Origin: Agrobacterium tumefaciens
GTDB taxonomy: Bacteria; Pseudomonadota; Alphaproteobacteria; Rhizobiales; Rhizobiaceae
DNA: 64,000 nt
NCBI GenBank assembly: GCA_025560025.1
Contig: CP048485.1
Span: 1,488,001 to 1,552,000 of the forward strand
Direction of reading: 5' to 3'
Shown: piece after piece, positions 47,472 through 56,475 of the stretch
How positions within the stretch are numbered: the first letter of the stretch is position 1
How the letters are laid out: each line of letters begins with the position of its first letter
Notes under the pieces: model-generated
The model's database searches: none
The model's input: only the letters and a program-made list of their open reading frames with translations
Told to the model about the DNA's origin: nothing
Position numbers and translations under genes: made by a program

Positions 47472-48062
47472 ATGGCAGCATTCGGTTCCACTTCCGCCAG
47501 GGCATTCTTCGCTCTTGTGATGGTTTTCGCAGCATATGTGTTGACTGATATGACGCCGGCCATCGCCGCGGATGGGACCGTGTTCGATGAATTGCGCTTC
47601 GGGGTCACAACCTCGCTCGCCAATCGCGATGACGGCGGCGAAGATGGCGTTTTTCCAGCCTTCACCGCCTATTTCGATCCTTTCGCCAGCGCCTCGGCCG
47701 TCACCCTTGGCGAAAAGCTTGCTCGCCCACGACTGCATCTGGGTGCGGAAATCGGCACCGAGGGCGAAGCGAATACCATTTACGGCGGCGTCAACTGGAC
47801 CTTCGACCTCAATCCGAAGATTTTCGTCGATCTCGGCTTCGGCGGCCTGTGGCATGACGGCAGGCTGAGAAACGGTCCGGGCGAAACCGGCGCGGAATTT
47901 GGCTGCCGCGTGCTTTTTCATGAATATGCCGCCATCGGATATCGCTTCAACAGCAACTGGAATATCTCGACCCAGATCGAACACGCCTCACATGCCAATC
48001 TGTGCGACGGCCCCAATGACGGGCTGACGCGTGTAGGACTAATGGTCGGCTACAAGTTCTGA
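47472..48062 (+). CDS. PagL-like lipid A deacylase / outer-membrane beta-barrel
   Basis: The 196-residue protein has a signal peptide (ALVMVFAAYVLTDMTPAIA) and repeated amphipathic strands ending in an outer-membrane C-terminal FGYKF-like motif (VGLMVGYKF). QIEHASHANLCDGPNDGLTRV resembles the H-x-S active-site strand of PagL 3-O-deacylases, with the usual asparagine after the serine replaced by histidine. Lipid A deacylation is therefore plausible. The ATG at 47472 has GGGGA nine bases before it. Confidence 0.65.
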   Translation: MAAFGSTSARAFFALVMVFAAYVLTDMTPAIAADGTVFDELRFGVTTSLANRDDGGEDGVFPAFTAYFDPFASASAVTLGEKLARPRLHLGAEIGTEGEANTIYGGVNWTFDLNPKIFVDLGFGGLWHDGRLRNGPGETGAEFGCRVLFHEYAAIGYRFNSNWNISTQIEHASHANLCDGPNDGLTRVGLMVGYKF

Positions 48063-48176
48063 ATAAGCCAACAAAGCAGCGCTTTGCCGGCAAAACGGCG
48101 CATTTTCCTGTCGCACGATCAAGCCTCTTGCGCTAAAGAACCGGAAACTTTCCTCGGCTCGAACCGCGTGAGACCT

Positions 48177-50411
48177 ATGTCTATCTCAAATTCCATCAAG
48201 ATCACCCCGGAACTCGTTGCATCCCACGGGCTGAAGCCCGACGAATACCAGCGTATCCTCGACCTGATCGGACGGGAGCCCAGCTTTACCGAGCTTGGCA
48301 TTTTCTCGGCCATGTGGAACGAGCATTGCTCCTACAAGTCTTCCAAGAAGTGGCTGAAGACCCTGCCGACAACAGGACCGCGCGTCATTCAGGGCCCCGG
48401 CGAAAACGCCGGCGTGGTCGATATCGACGATGGCGACTGCGTCGTCTTCAAGATGGAGAGCCACAACCACCCGTCCTATATCGAGCCCTATCAGGGTGCG
48501 GCAACAGGCGTCGGCGGCATCCTGCGTGACGTCTTCACCATGGGCGCACGCCCGATTGCGGCCATGAACGCCCTGCGCTTCGGCGCGCCTGACCACCCGA
48601 AGACCCGCCATCTCGTAGCTGGCGTCGTCGCCGGTGTCGGCGGTTACGGTAATTCCTTCGGCGTGCCGACTGTCGGCGGCGAAGTGGAATTCGATCCCCG
48701 TTATAACGGCAACATCCTCGTCAACGCCTTTGCCGCCGGTCTTGCCAAGTCCAACGCGATCTTCCTCTCGGAAGCCAAGGGCGTCGGCTTGCCGGTCGTT
48801 TATCTCGGTGCGAAGACCGGCCGCGACGGCGTCGGCGGTGCGACCATGGCGTCCGCCGAATTCGACGAATCCATCGAGGAAAAGCGCCCGACCGTTCAGG
48901 TCGGCGACCCCTTCACCGAAAAGTGCCTGCTGGAAGCCTGCCTTGAGCTGATGAAGACCGGCGCGGTCATCGCCATTCAGGACATGGGCGCCGCCGGCCT
49001 CACCTGCTCGGCCGTTGAAATGGGCGCCAAGGGCGATCTCGGCATTGAGCTCGATCTCAACGCCGTACCGGTGCGCGAAGAGCGCATGACGGCTTACGAA
49101 ATGATGCTGTCGGAAAGCCAGGAGCGCATGCTCATGGTTCTCGAGCCCTCCAAGGAAGAAGTCGCCAAGGCGATCTTCGTCAAATGGGGTCTGGACTTCG
49201 CGATTGTCGGCAAGACCACCGACGACCTGCGCTTCCGCGTGCTGCACAATGGCGAGGAAGTCGCCAACCTGCCGATCAAGGAACTCGGCGACGAGGCTCC
49301 CGAATATGACCGCCCATGGACACCCGCCAAGGTGCCGGCACCGCTTTCGGAAAACGACGTGCCCGCCGCCGATATCGCCGATGCGCTGGTGTCGCTGGTC
49401 GGTTCGGCCAACAATTCCTCGCGCCGCTGGGTTTACGAACAATATGACACACTGATCCAGGGCAATTCGCTGCAGCTTCCCGGCGGCGATGCCGGCGTGG
49501 TTCGCGTCGAAGGCCATGACAAGAAGGCGCTCGCCTTCTCCTCCGACGTCACACCGCGTTATGTCGAGGCCGACCCGTTCGAAGGCGGCAAGCAGGCCGT
49601 CGCCGAATGCTGGCGCAACATCACCGCAACCGGCGCTCTGCCCCTGGCGGCCACCGACAACCTCAATTTCGGCAATCCGGAAAAGCCCGAAATCATGAGC
49701 CAGCTGGTCCATGCCATCAAGGGCATCGGCGAAGCCTGCCGCGTCTTGGAGTTCCCGATCGTTTCCGGCAACGTCTCGCTCTATAACGAGACCAATGGTC
49801 AGGCGATCCTGCCCACCCCCACCATCGGCGGCGTCGGCCTGCTGAAGGATTGGGGCCGCATGGCGCGCATCCGTTTCGCTGCCGAGGGCGAAGTGGTGCT
49901 GCTCGTCGGCGCACCTGCCGGCCTCGGCACGCATATCGCCCAGTCGGTTTACATGCGTGACATTCATGGCCGCATCGATGGCCCGGCGCCGCATGTCGAT
50001 CTCGCCGCCGAAAAGAACAACGGCGATTTCGTCCGTACGCTCATCACCGATGGTCTTGCCACCGCCGTTCACGATTGCTCCTCGGGCGGTCTCGCGCTTG
50101 CGGTTGCCGAAATGGCGATTTCGTCGGGCATCGGCGCAACCATCGACGCGGTCGAAGGTCACAACCCGGTACTCACCTTCTACGGTGAAGATCAGGGCCG
50201 TTACGTTCTGACGGTCAAAAAGGCCGATCTCGACGAGGTGTTGGCAGCAGCGAAGGCGGCGGGCGTTTCCTGCCCGGTTATCGGCGTTACCGGCGGTGCG
50301 AGCGTAAAGCTGGGCACGGCGCGGGCTGTCGAGATTAAAGAATTGCACTTGGCCTATGAATCGTGGTTCCCTAAATTCATGGACGGCGAAACTTTGCTCG
50401 CCGCAGAATGA
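48177..50411 (+). CDS. purL: FGAM synthase subunit PurL (small type)
   Basis: The 744-residue small PurL has [59 protein letters not shown] and the C-terminal [11 protein letters not shown]. It uses ATP and ammonia from PurQ to make FGAM and needs PurS and PurQ, both upstream in this window. The ATG at 48177 is adopted; the frame to 48084 is not coding. Confidence 0.97.
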   Translation: MSISNSIKITPELVASHGLKPDEYQRILDLIGREPSFTELGIFSAMWNEHCSYKSSKKWLKTLPTTGPRVIQGPGENAGVVDIDDGDCVVFKMESHNHPSYIEPYQGAATGVGGILRDVFTMGARPIAAMNALRFGAPDHPKTRHLVAGVVAGVGGYGNSFGVPTVGGEVEFDPRYNGNILVNAFAAGLAKSNAIFLSEAKGVGLPVVYLGAKTGRDGVGGATMASAEFDESIEEKRPTVQVGDPFTEKCLLEACLELMKTGAVIAIQDMGAAGLTCSAVEMGAKGDLGIELDLNAVPVREERMTAYEMMLSESQERMLMVLEPSKEEVAKAIFVKWGLDFAIVGKTTDDLRFRVLHNGEEVANLPIKELGDEAPEYDRPWTPAKVPAPLSENDVPAADIADALVSLVGSANNSSRRWVYEQYDTLIQGNSLQLPGGDAGVVRVEGHDKKALAFSSDVTPRYVEADPFEGGKQAVAECWRNITATGALPLAATDNLNFGNPEKPEIMSQLVHAIKGIGEACRVLEFPIVSGNVSLYNETNGQAILPTPTIGGVGLLKDWGRMARIRFAAEGEVVLLVGAPAGLGTHIAQSVYMRDIHGRIDGPAPHVDLAAEKNNGDFVRTLITDGLATAVHDCSSGGLALAVAEMAISSGIGATIDAVEGHNPVLTFYGEDQGRYVLTVKKADLDEVLAAAKAAGVSCPVIGVTGGASVKLGTARAVEIKELHLAYESWFPKFMDGETLLAAE

Positions 50412-50427
50412 ATTAAGGAGAAACACC

Positions 50428-50661
50428 ATGCCCATGAAACCCGGCGACATTGAAGACATGATTAAGGCGGGAATTCCCGGGGCAAAGGTCACGATCCGCG
50501 ATCTGGCCGGTGATGGCGATCATTACGCGGCGGAAGTCGTTGCGGAAGCGTTCAAGGGCAAGACCCGCGTGCAGCAGCACCAGATGGTCTATGACGCGCT
50601 GAAGGGCAATATGGGCGGCGTTCTGCACGCCCTTGCCCTGCAGACCTCGGCTCCCGAATGA
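50428..50661 (+). CDS. BolA family protein
   Basis: The 77-residue BolA-like protein has a compact alpha-beta fold with IKAGIPGAKVTIRDLAGDGDHYAAEVV and the RVQQHQMVYDAL helix holding the conserved histidine. BolA proteins pair with CGFS glutaredoxins to handle [2Fe-2S] clusters and sense iron; the grxD gene lies 2.2 kb downstream. AAGGAG precedes the ATG, 17 bases after purL. Confidence 0.92.
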   Translation: MPMKPGDIEDMIKAGIPGAKVTIRDLAGDGDHYAAEVVAEAFKGKTRVQQHQMVYDALKGNMGGVLHALALQTSAPE

Positions 50662-50740
50662 TGACGCCCATGAAAACGGTTCCGGCAACCGCACGTCTCT
50701 GTCCCGCCTGGGGGACAGCGTGAAACCTTCGGAATAATCA

Positions 50741-50775
50741 AAGGCCCGCGTGATACTCTCACGTGGGCCTTTTCA
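50741..50775. terminator. Bidirectional rho-independent terminator
   Basis: AAAGGCCCGCGTG pairs with CACGTGGGCCTTT around a seven-base loop and has T-rich flanks on both strands. It lies between bolA and the convergent hydrolase-like gene and can end both transcripts. Confidence 0.8.
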
Positions 50776-50801
50776 TGTCCGGCCGAGTGGATCAGCGCCG
50801 C

Positions 50802-51950
50802 TTACAGGACTGGCGGCGTCTGCGAATCCAGATCGGCAAAGGAGGCGACGGGCAAAGGCCCCGCCGTCAGCAGGGTAAAATCGTAACCGGATTTGCGATC
50901 CGGCCCCAGAACATATTGCCGGTGCATGCGCAGGAAGTTGCGCTTGTTCTTCTTATAACGCTCCGACGAAAGCGAATGCTTGAAGCGGATCGGCACGATC
51001 TTCGGCTGCGGCGCATCTTTATCGCCCGTTAAGCCCACGGTATTGCACCGGTAGAGGTGGATAGGATCGGTCAGGCACTGGATATCGAACCATGTCACCT
51101 CCGGGTGACGGGCGATCGTGCCGACGCTTTGGCGAAGCCGATCGGCGCTCGTCAGGAACGCACATTGTAGCGCCGCCCCGCCCAAGGTCGCGAAGGACAG
51201 TTTCCGGCCATCCAGCGCATCCGGCTTCAGTTCCAGCACACGGCCGATCACGGCGAGCGCAAGGCTGGCGCCCATGCTGTGGGAAACCACCAGAACCTCA
51301 TCCGAAGGCTGCTCCAGCGCCGTCAGAACAAGTGCTGCCCTCTCCTCTATCCAGTCACGGGCAATCGGCTCATCGCGGCCGACCGCGAGCGCGAAGCGCC
51401 AGTCCGCATAAAGATGCAGGGTGTGAAACCGCTCCGCAAATGGCAGGAACGCCTTCACGAAAAACAGCGCGGCGGCGGGAAGGCTGATCACAAACAGCCA
51501 GAGCGGCAAACCAAAAAGCCATGGTGAAAGCGCAATGCCGGCAGCAAGCGCACCGCCGACAAGCATCAGCAAAAACGGGAAGATGAAGAACAGGCCAAAA
51601 CGCCAGGCATGGCGGAAATAGCGCGCAGCACCGCCCTCACTGACAATGCCCGCCCCGGCTTTGAACCCGAGCCATGTCTGGCGCCAGACCGGCGCATCCC
51701 GCAACTGCGAGATAACGTCGTTATGGTCATAGACAAAAATCTCCGAACGCGTCCGCCATTCGCCCGCCGAGGCCTCCACCGTGAATGTCTCACCCGCCGG
51801 CGAAGTCTCCAGCGCTCCCACCTTATAATCTACATCCCATGTCTTGCCGGCCAGTGCCGCTGCCCGCTGGTAACGCAGATGATGGGCCGCCGCATCGAGC
51901 GGATCGAAACCGGGGAAATAAAGAACAAGTCGTGACTTGACGGTCGGCAT
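50802..51950 (-). CDS. Hypothetical two-helix membrane protein with alpha/beta hydrolase fold
   Basis: The 382-residue protein begins SRLVLYFPGFDPLD. It has two strong membrane segments (about 115-165), and the second half has the nucleophile elbow VVSHSMGASLAL and a GGAALQCAF stretch. The serine hydrolase elbow is present but the full triad is not certain. No family recognised. It interrupts the bolA-grxD segment on the opposite strand. Confidence 0.65.
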   Translation of the reverse strand: MPTVKSRLVLYFPGFDPLDAAAHHLRYQRAAALAGKTWDVDYKVGALETSPAGETFTVEASAGEWRTRSEIFVYDHNDVISQLRDAPVWRQTWLGFKAGAGIVSEGGAARYFRHAWRFGLFFIFPFLLMLVGGALAAGIALSPWLFGLPLWLFVISLPAAALFFVKAFLPFAERFHTLHLYADWRFALAVGRDEPIARDWIEERAALVLTALEQPSDEVLVVSHSMGASLALAVIGRVLELKPDALDGRKLSFATLGGAALQCAFLTSADRLRQSVGTIARHPEVTWFDIQCLTDPIHLYRCNTVGLTGDKDAPQPKIVPIRFKHSLSSERYKKNKRNFLRMHRQYVLGPDRKSGYDFTLLTAGPLPVASFADLDSQTPPVL

Positions 51951-52060
51951 GCATAAACCTTCAGGCTAGAGACACCCGAAAGGATCGCTTGATACAGTGG
52001 GCGATGCACGTATAGTAAAAAACGCGACGGAAATGTGATTTATTTATTGGCGAGGGAAAT

Positions 52061-52309
52061 TTGTCTGGCATCGTCGATCAAGTGCTCAACGGCGTCGTCA
52101 AGGGCGCGCTGTCTGAAATCCTCACCAAGACCGGCATCCGCAAAACGCGCCGGGCGCGCCGGACGAAAAGTACCGGCTCGCTCGCCGGCGGCATCGTCGG
52201 ATCCGTCCTCGAAGCCGCACTCAACGCCGCCGTCAAACCCAAGCCAGCCAGGAAACAGGTGAGCAAAAGGCGCACAGCCGCTGCCCGCAGCAGGCAACGA
52301 TATCGATGA
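52061..52309 (+). CDS. Small basic hypothetical protein
   Basis: The 82-residue protein has a hydrophobic-amphipathic N-terminus (GIVDQVLNGVVKGALSEIL), a basic middle (RKTRRARRTK), a second amphipathic segment GGIVGSVLEAALNAAV and a very basic tail. The start is TTG at 52061 with GAGGG upstream. Its end overlaps the next gene (ATGATG), suggesting co-translation. Function unknown. Confidence 0.5.
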   Translation: MSGIVDQVLNGVVKGALSEILTKTGIRKTRRARRTKSTGSLAGGIVGSVLEAALNAAVKPKPARKQVSKRRTAAARSRQRYR

Positions 52310-52737
52310 TGCATCGCCTCCCCCTAATTCCCGCCTTTTTACTACTGGCGATTTCGGGGCCGCTACAAGGTGCCGCAGAGGTTAAGAGCAGCAAAGAGAT
52401 AAAGATCGGCTTCGTCGTGGAGCTTGATGGTGCTGATCGGATATCCGGCACAGCCTTCTGCAAAACCGGCAACAGCTGCCGCCTGGTGGACCATAAAAGT
52501 CCAAAGTTAATTCTCGATATTGAAGTGAACAGTTTCTATAGCGAAATGGAGATTGACTGTGAGGACGATTGCTCGTTACCGAGCGGCAGGCGAGCCATAA
52601 CGTTCGATAACACTCGCGAATTCGATATTCGGGAAGGCGAAACAGGTGTATTGACGCAATCAGTCTTCAGACGGTGGAAGCAGATAGGAAAAATAGTTCT
52701 CGACTTTTCTTACCCGAAGAGAACGACGCGCTGGTAG
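52306..52737 (+). CDS. Hypothetical exported protein with four cysteines
   Basis: The 143-residue protein has a signal peptide (LPLIPAFLLLAISGPLQGAAE) and a small periplasmic domain with cysteine pairs in FCKTGNSC and DCEDDC, probably disulfide-bonded. Family not recognised. It overlaps the preceding small gene by four bases. Confidence 0.55.
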   Translation: MMHRLPLIPAFLLLAISGPLQGAAEVKSSKEIKIGFVVELDGADRISGTAFCKTGNSCRLVDHKSPKLILDIEVNSFYSEMEIDCEDDCSLPSGRRAITFDNTREFDIREGETGVLTQSVFRRWKQIGKIVLDFSYPKRTTRW

Positions 52738-52874
52738 CCGGAGTTTCGACCCGCAATCAGCGATGCCACACCCGCGCATTTTTTACGCTTTCCGGGTGGA
52801 AATCGCGCCGCGACATGTTATTTAGGAACAAACGAAAGCAGCGGCCTTGAACCGCATGTGAAAGGAATAGGCCT

Positions 52875-53210
52875 ATGAGCGGCATTCACGACATGATCGA
52901 CAGCGAAGTGAAGAGCAACGATATCGTTCTTTTCATGAAGGGCACCCCGCAATTTCCGCAGTGCGGTTTTTCCGGCCAGGTGGTACAGATCCTCGATTAT
53001 CTCGGCGTCGACTACAAGGGCATCAACGTGCTTGCCGATGCAGATATCCGCCAGGGCATCAAGGACTACTCCAACTGGCCGACCATCCCGCAGCTCTACG
53101 TCAAGGGCGAATTCGTCGGCGGCTGTGACATCGTAAGAGAGATGTTCCAGTCCGGCGAACTTCAAAACCACTTCCAAGAACAGGGTATCAGCGTCCGCGG
53201 CGCGGCCTGA
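52875..53210 (+). CDS. grxD: Monothiol glutaredoxin, CGFS type
   Basis: The 111-residue protein has the [16 protein letters not shown] active site, [20 protein letters not shown] and the GSH-binding TVP-like IP loop. CGFS glutaredoxins hold and transfer a [2Fe-2S] cluster, often together with BolA. The start ATG has AAAGGAATAGG upstream. Confidence 0.95.
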   Translation: MSGIHDMIDSEVKSNDIVLFMKGTPQFPQCGFSGQVVQILDYLGVDYKGINVLADADIRQGIKDYSNWPTIPQLYVKGEFVGGCDIVREMFQSGELQNHFQEQGISVRGAA

Positions 53211-53305
53211 TTTCGGCCGGTTCATCCGGCCCACCCTGATTGTCAGAAATTTATGCCAGGCGTTGCTTCATGCAACGCCTTTGCCGTTCTTTTTGGGGCA
53301 ATCCT

Positions 53306-54556
53306 GTGACAGAACTTTCACAATCCACCGCTTCGCGCGCAGGCTCGATGGGGCGCACGGAATTCATTGCGCTGGCCGCTATGCTAATGGCGCTGAACGC
53401 GCTCGCCATCGACATCATGCTGCCCGGCCTTCAGGAAATCGGTGCATCGCTGGGCGTGGTCAATGAGAACCACCGCCAATATGTGATCTCCACCTATCTC
53501 CTGGGCTTTGGCGTCGCCCAGCTTCTATACGGGCCGATCTCGGACCGTTTCGGACGCCGCAAGCCGATGCTTGTCGGGCTTGCGATCTACATCGTTTCAG
53601 CCCTCGCCGTGGTCTTTGTACCGTCCTTCTCCGGCCTGCTGCTGCTGCGTTTCATTCAGGGCATCGGTTCGGCGGCAACACGCGTCATCACCATCTCGAT
53701 CGTGCGCGACATCTATGGCGGCCGCCAGATGGCGGAAGTCATGTCGCTGATCATGATGGTCTTCATGGTCGTTCCGGTCATCGCGCCCGGCACCGGCCAG
53801 ATCGTGCTGTTTTTCGGCAACTGGCACCTGATCTTCGCCTTCATGGCGGCAATTGCCGCCGTGGTGACGGCCTGGATGTATTTCCGCCTGCCGGAAACGC
53901 TGCATCCGGACGATGTCCGCCCTTTCACCGCCCGTTCGGTGCTTGGCGGCTTCAAGATCGTGCTCACCAACCGTATCGCACTCTGCTACACGCTCTCCAG
54001 CACCTTCATCTTCGGGGCGCTGTTCGGCTTCATCAACTCGGCTGAACAGGTCTACAAGGGCATCTATGGCCTCGGCGCATGGTTTGCCGCGGCCTTCGCC
54101 GGCGTCGCCCTGTTCATGGCCTTCTCGTCCTTCATCAATGCAAGGCTGGTCGGCAGGTTCGGCATGCGCAAGCTGTCGCACGGATCGCTGCTCGGTTTCA
54201 TCGCCATCACCTTCGTCTGGCTGGTGGTGCAGGTGCTGGGACCGGAACCGATGCCTTTCGCGATCTTCATCGTGTTCTTCGCGCTCGCCATGTTCCAGTT
54301 CGGCTGGATCGGGTCGAACTTCAACTCGCTCGCCATGGAGCCGCTCGGCCATGTCGCCGGCACCGCCTCCTCCGTCATCGGCTTCATGGGTACGGTCGGC
54401 GGCTCGCTGATCGGCGCCGCCATCGGCCAGGCCTTCGATGGCACGGCGCTGCCAATGGTGGCAGGCTTTTTCGTCGTCTCCATCATCGGCCTGATCTTCG
54501 TGCTGATCGGCGAAAAGGGCATGCTGTTCCAGGCGCACAACAAACCGACACGGTAA
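53306..54556 (+). CDS. Bcr/CflA-family MFS drug exporter
   Basis: The 416-residue protein has twelve hydrophobic segments and the MFS loop motif GPISDRFGRRKPML, with NALAIDIMLPGL in the first helix, typical of the Bcr/CflA (DHA1) subgroup. Predicted to export small drugs by proton antiport. The GTG at 53306 is preferred because it opens directly on the family's N-terminus; in-frame starts at 53240 and 53270 would add non-homologous residues. A strong terminator follows. Confidence 0.85.
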   Translation: MTELSQSTASRAGSMGRTEFIALAAMLMALNALAIDIMLPGLQEIGASLGVVNENHRQYVISTYLLGFGVAQLLYGPISDRFGRRKPMLVGLAIYIVSALAVVFVPSFSGLLLLRFIQGIGSAATRVITISIVRDIYGGRQMAEVMSLIMMVFMVVPVIAPGTGQIVLFFGNWHLIFAFMAAIAAVVTAWMYFRLPETLHPDDVRPFTARSVLGGFKIVLTNRIALCYTLSSTFIFGALFGFINSAEQVYKGIYGLGAWFAAAFAGVALFMAFSSFINARLVGRFGMRKLSHGSLLGFIAITFVWLVVQVLGPEPMPFAIFIVFFALAMFQFGWIGSNFNSLAMEPLGHVAGTASSVIGFMGTVGGSLIGAAIGQAFDGTALPMVAGFFVVSIIGLIFVLIGEKGMLFQAHNKPTR

Positions 54557-54572
54557 GGGCGGTTAGAAAAAT

Positions 54573-54607
54573 AAAAGGGCGCGGAATTTTGTTCCGCGCC
54601 CTTTTTT
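54573..54607 (+). terminator. Rho-independent terminator of the MFS gene
   Basis: AAAAGGGCGCGGAA pairs with TTCCGCGCCCTTTT around a five-base loop and runs into a T tract. The mirrored A run on the left also allows it to work on the minus strand. Confidence 0.85.
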
Positions 54608-54653
54608 ATTTGTCCGCCAATTGCGCTTCGCTTTCAACGTCATCCGTTCTCCG

Positions 54654-54729
54654 CGTCATCCTCGGGCTTGACCCGAGGATCCATCGCCTCAACCACCTGT
54701 GGATCCTCGGGTCAAGCCCGAGGATGACG
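54654..54729. repeat. Intergenic palindromic repeat, GTCATCCTCGGG type
   Basis: A near-perfect inverted pair (CGTCATCCTCGGGCTTGACC and its complement) encloses about 16 bases between the MFS gene and the convergent inositol-phosphatase gene. It is the cleanest of the three copies. Confidence 0.85.
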
Positions 54730-54776
54730 GATGTGAGACCGGTAAACTCCATCGAACCGCAACGTGATCGCGCAAC

Positions 54777-55601
54777 TCAAACCGTGAAAATCTTCTCGCG
54801 CAGCAATTCCCAGGTCTCCTGGTCCGGCGCAAGCAGCAGTCCGCCATCCACATGGCGCGGCAGATAGGGTGAGCCGTCGAGACGGGCTGCATAAGCGCCC
54901 GCTTCCTGCGAAAGCAGCGTGCCGGCCAGATGGTCCCAGGGCATCAGCTTGTTATACATTAGGAAATGCATGTGGCCGCCGCAGAACAGGCGGTATTCAT
55001 GCGCCGCGCAGCGATAGCTGGTGAAGAGCCGCACATCGGCGAGGTTCGTCAGAATCTTGCGGCGGGTCTCCACATCGAAATAGCCGGTATTGGCGATGCC
55101 AACCATCTGCGACAATTCAGGCGCCGGCACCACGGACATCTGCGTCTGCGCGCCATCGGCGCTGCAAAGCCACGCACCGGAGCCCTTTTCGGCAATCGCC
55201 CAATCATTGCCCATCGGGTCGAAGATGAGGCCGGCGACGGTCTCACCCTTGGAGATGACACTCATCATCACACCGAAGAGCGGCAGGCCGGAAGCGAAAT
55301 TATAGGTGCCGTCAATCGGATCGACCACCACGGCAAGATCGGCGTCGGCAAGCTTGCCAAGCAGCGAGGCATCCGCCGCCACCGCCTCTTCGCCGATGAA
55401 CAGTGCATCCGGCATGATTTCCTGCACGCGGGCGCGGATCAGCCGCTCGGCGGCCTCGTCAGCCTCGGTGACGAGATCGATCGCCTCGCTCTTGATCCGC
55501 ACATCGCCTTCGCCCAAATTGCGGAACCGCGGCAGGATTTCCACTGCCGCCGCCTCCTGAAGCGCATTGGCAAGAGAGGCGATGTCGAGTTCGATAGCCA
55601 T
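54777..55601 (-). CDS. Inositol monophosphatase family protein (paralogue 1)
   Basis: The 274-residue phosphatase has FIGEEAVA, the metal site VVDPIDGTYNF and the MPWDHLAGTLL motif, so the catalytic aspartates and glutamate are present. It is adjacent to a second, clearly related paralogue at 55632-56459. Substrate may be inositol phosphate, but PAP or histidinol phosphate cannot be excluded. The start follows the paralogue by 30 bp. Confidence 0.88.
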   Translation of the reverse strand: MAIELDIASLANALQEAAAVEILPRFRNLGEGDVRIKSEAIDLVTEADEAAERLIRARVQEIMPDALFIGEEAVAADASLLGKLADADLAVVVDPIDGTYNFASGLPLFGVMMSVISKGETVAGLIFDPMGNDWAIAEKGSGAWLCSADGAQTQMSVVPAPELSQMVGIANTGYFDVETRRKILTNLADVRLFTSYRCAAHEYRLFCGGHMHFLMYNKLMPWDHLAGTLLSQEAGAYAARLDGSPYLPRHVDGGLLLAPDQETWELLREKIFTV

Positions 55602-55631
55602 GGGCGATATCCTTCTGTCTAGGCGTAAAAC

Positions 55632-56459
55632 TTATAAAGCCACGATTTCCCGGCGCAGCATCTTCCAGCTCTCCTTGTCGGGGGCCGACAGGATGCCGCC
55701 CGTCGTCTGTCCCGGTCGGTAGGGCGTATTGTCGAAACGGGCCGTATAGCCGCCCGCTTCCTGATGGATGAGAACACCGGCGAGGTGATCCCACGGCATC
55801 AGCTTTTCATGACCGATGAAATGCAGCTTGCCAGCCGAAGCAAGCCAATATTCATGTGCCGAACAATTCAGCGAGAGCGCCATCTTGATCTTCGCCATAT
55901 TGGCGGCAATCACCGGACGGCGATCCTCGTGGCTATGGCCCCAGGAAAAGATGCCGACCATTTCGGATAGTGGCGCGGGATCCGCGACCTTGAGCTTCGC
56001 CTGCGAACCGTTCTTGCGGTTGAGATAGGCCCCCTCGCCCTTGAGAGCGACGATGGTATCGCCCATGACAGGATCGTGGATAATGCCCGCCACCGTCTCA
56101 CCGTTGACGGTGACCGCGAGCAGCGTGCCGAAAGCGGGAAAGCCGGCAGCATAATTGAAGGTGCCGTCAATGGGATCGATCACGAAGGCAAGCGGCGCAT
56201 CGGCAAGTGCGGGAATGACGGACTGATCCGCGTCATAGGCCTCTTCGCCGACGATATGGGCCTTTGGAAATCGCTGAAGCAGCGCGGCGGTGATCGCCTT
56301 TTCCGCCAGAACATCGGCCTCGGTAACGAGATCGACGGCAGAGGTCTTTTCGGAGATTGCACCGGCGCTCAGGTTTCGGAAGCGGGGCAAAATTTCATCC
56401 ACACCAGCAGCAGCAACGGTGGAAACGAGGAAGTCGATATCTTTGTCGGAAAGGGTCAT
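55632..56459 (-). CDS. Inositol monophosphatase family protein (paralogue 2)
   Basis: The 275-residue protein has IVGEEAYD, VIDPIDGTFNYAAG and MPWDHLAGVLI. It is alignable end to end with paralogue 1 and arose by tandem duplication. The ATG at 56459 starts the domain; the frame extending to 56588 overlaps ttcA. The ttcA gene lies 16 bp upstream on the same strand, so ttcA and both phosphatases look like one operon. Confidence 0.88.
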   Translation of the reverse strand: MTLSDKDIDFLVSTVAAAGVDEILPRFRNLSAGAISEKTSAVDLVTEADVLAEKAITAALLQRFPKAHIVGEEAYDADQSVIPALADAPLAFVIDPIDGTFNYAAGFPAFGTLLAVTVNGETVAGIIHDPVMGDTIVALKGEGAYLNRKNGSQAKLKVADPAPLSEMVGIFSWGHSHEDRRPVIAANMAKIKMALSLNCSAHEYWLASAGKLHFIGHEKLMPWDHLAGVLIHQEAGGYTARFDNTPYRPGQTTGGILSAPDKESWKMLRREIVAL

Positions 56460-56475
56460 CGCGCGGGGCACTTCT

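Noticed and set aside
48186..50492. 768-residue minus-strand frame opposite purL
   Set aside because: Antisense shadow of purL, with no domain and no ribosome site.
54557..56475. suhB-type RNA near the inositol monophosphatase genes
   Set aside because: Gaps around these genes are only 16-30 bp or are filled by a terminator and a palindromic repeat; no separate structured RNA was seen.
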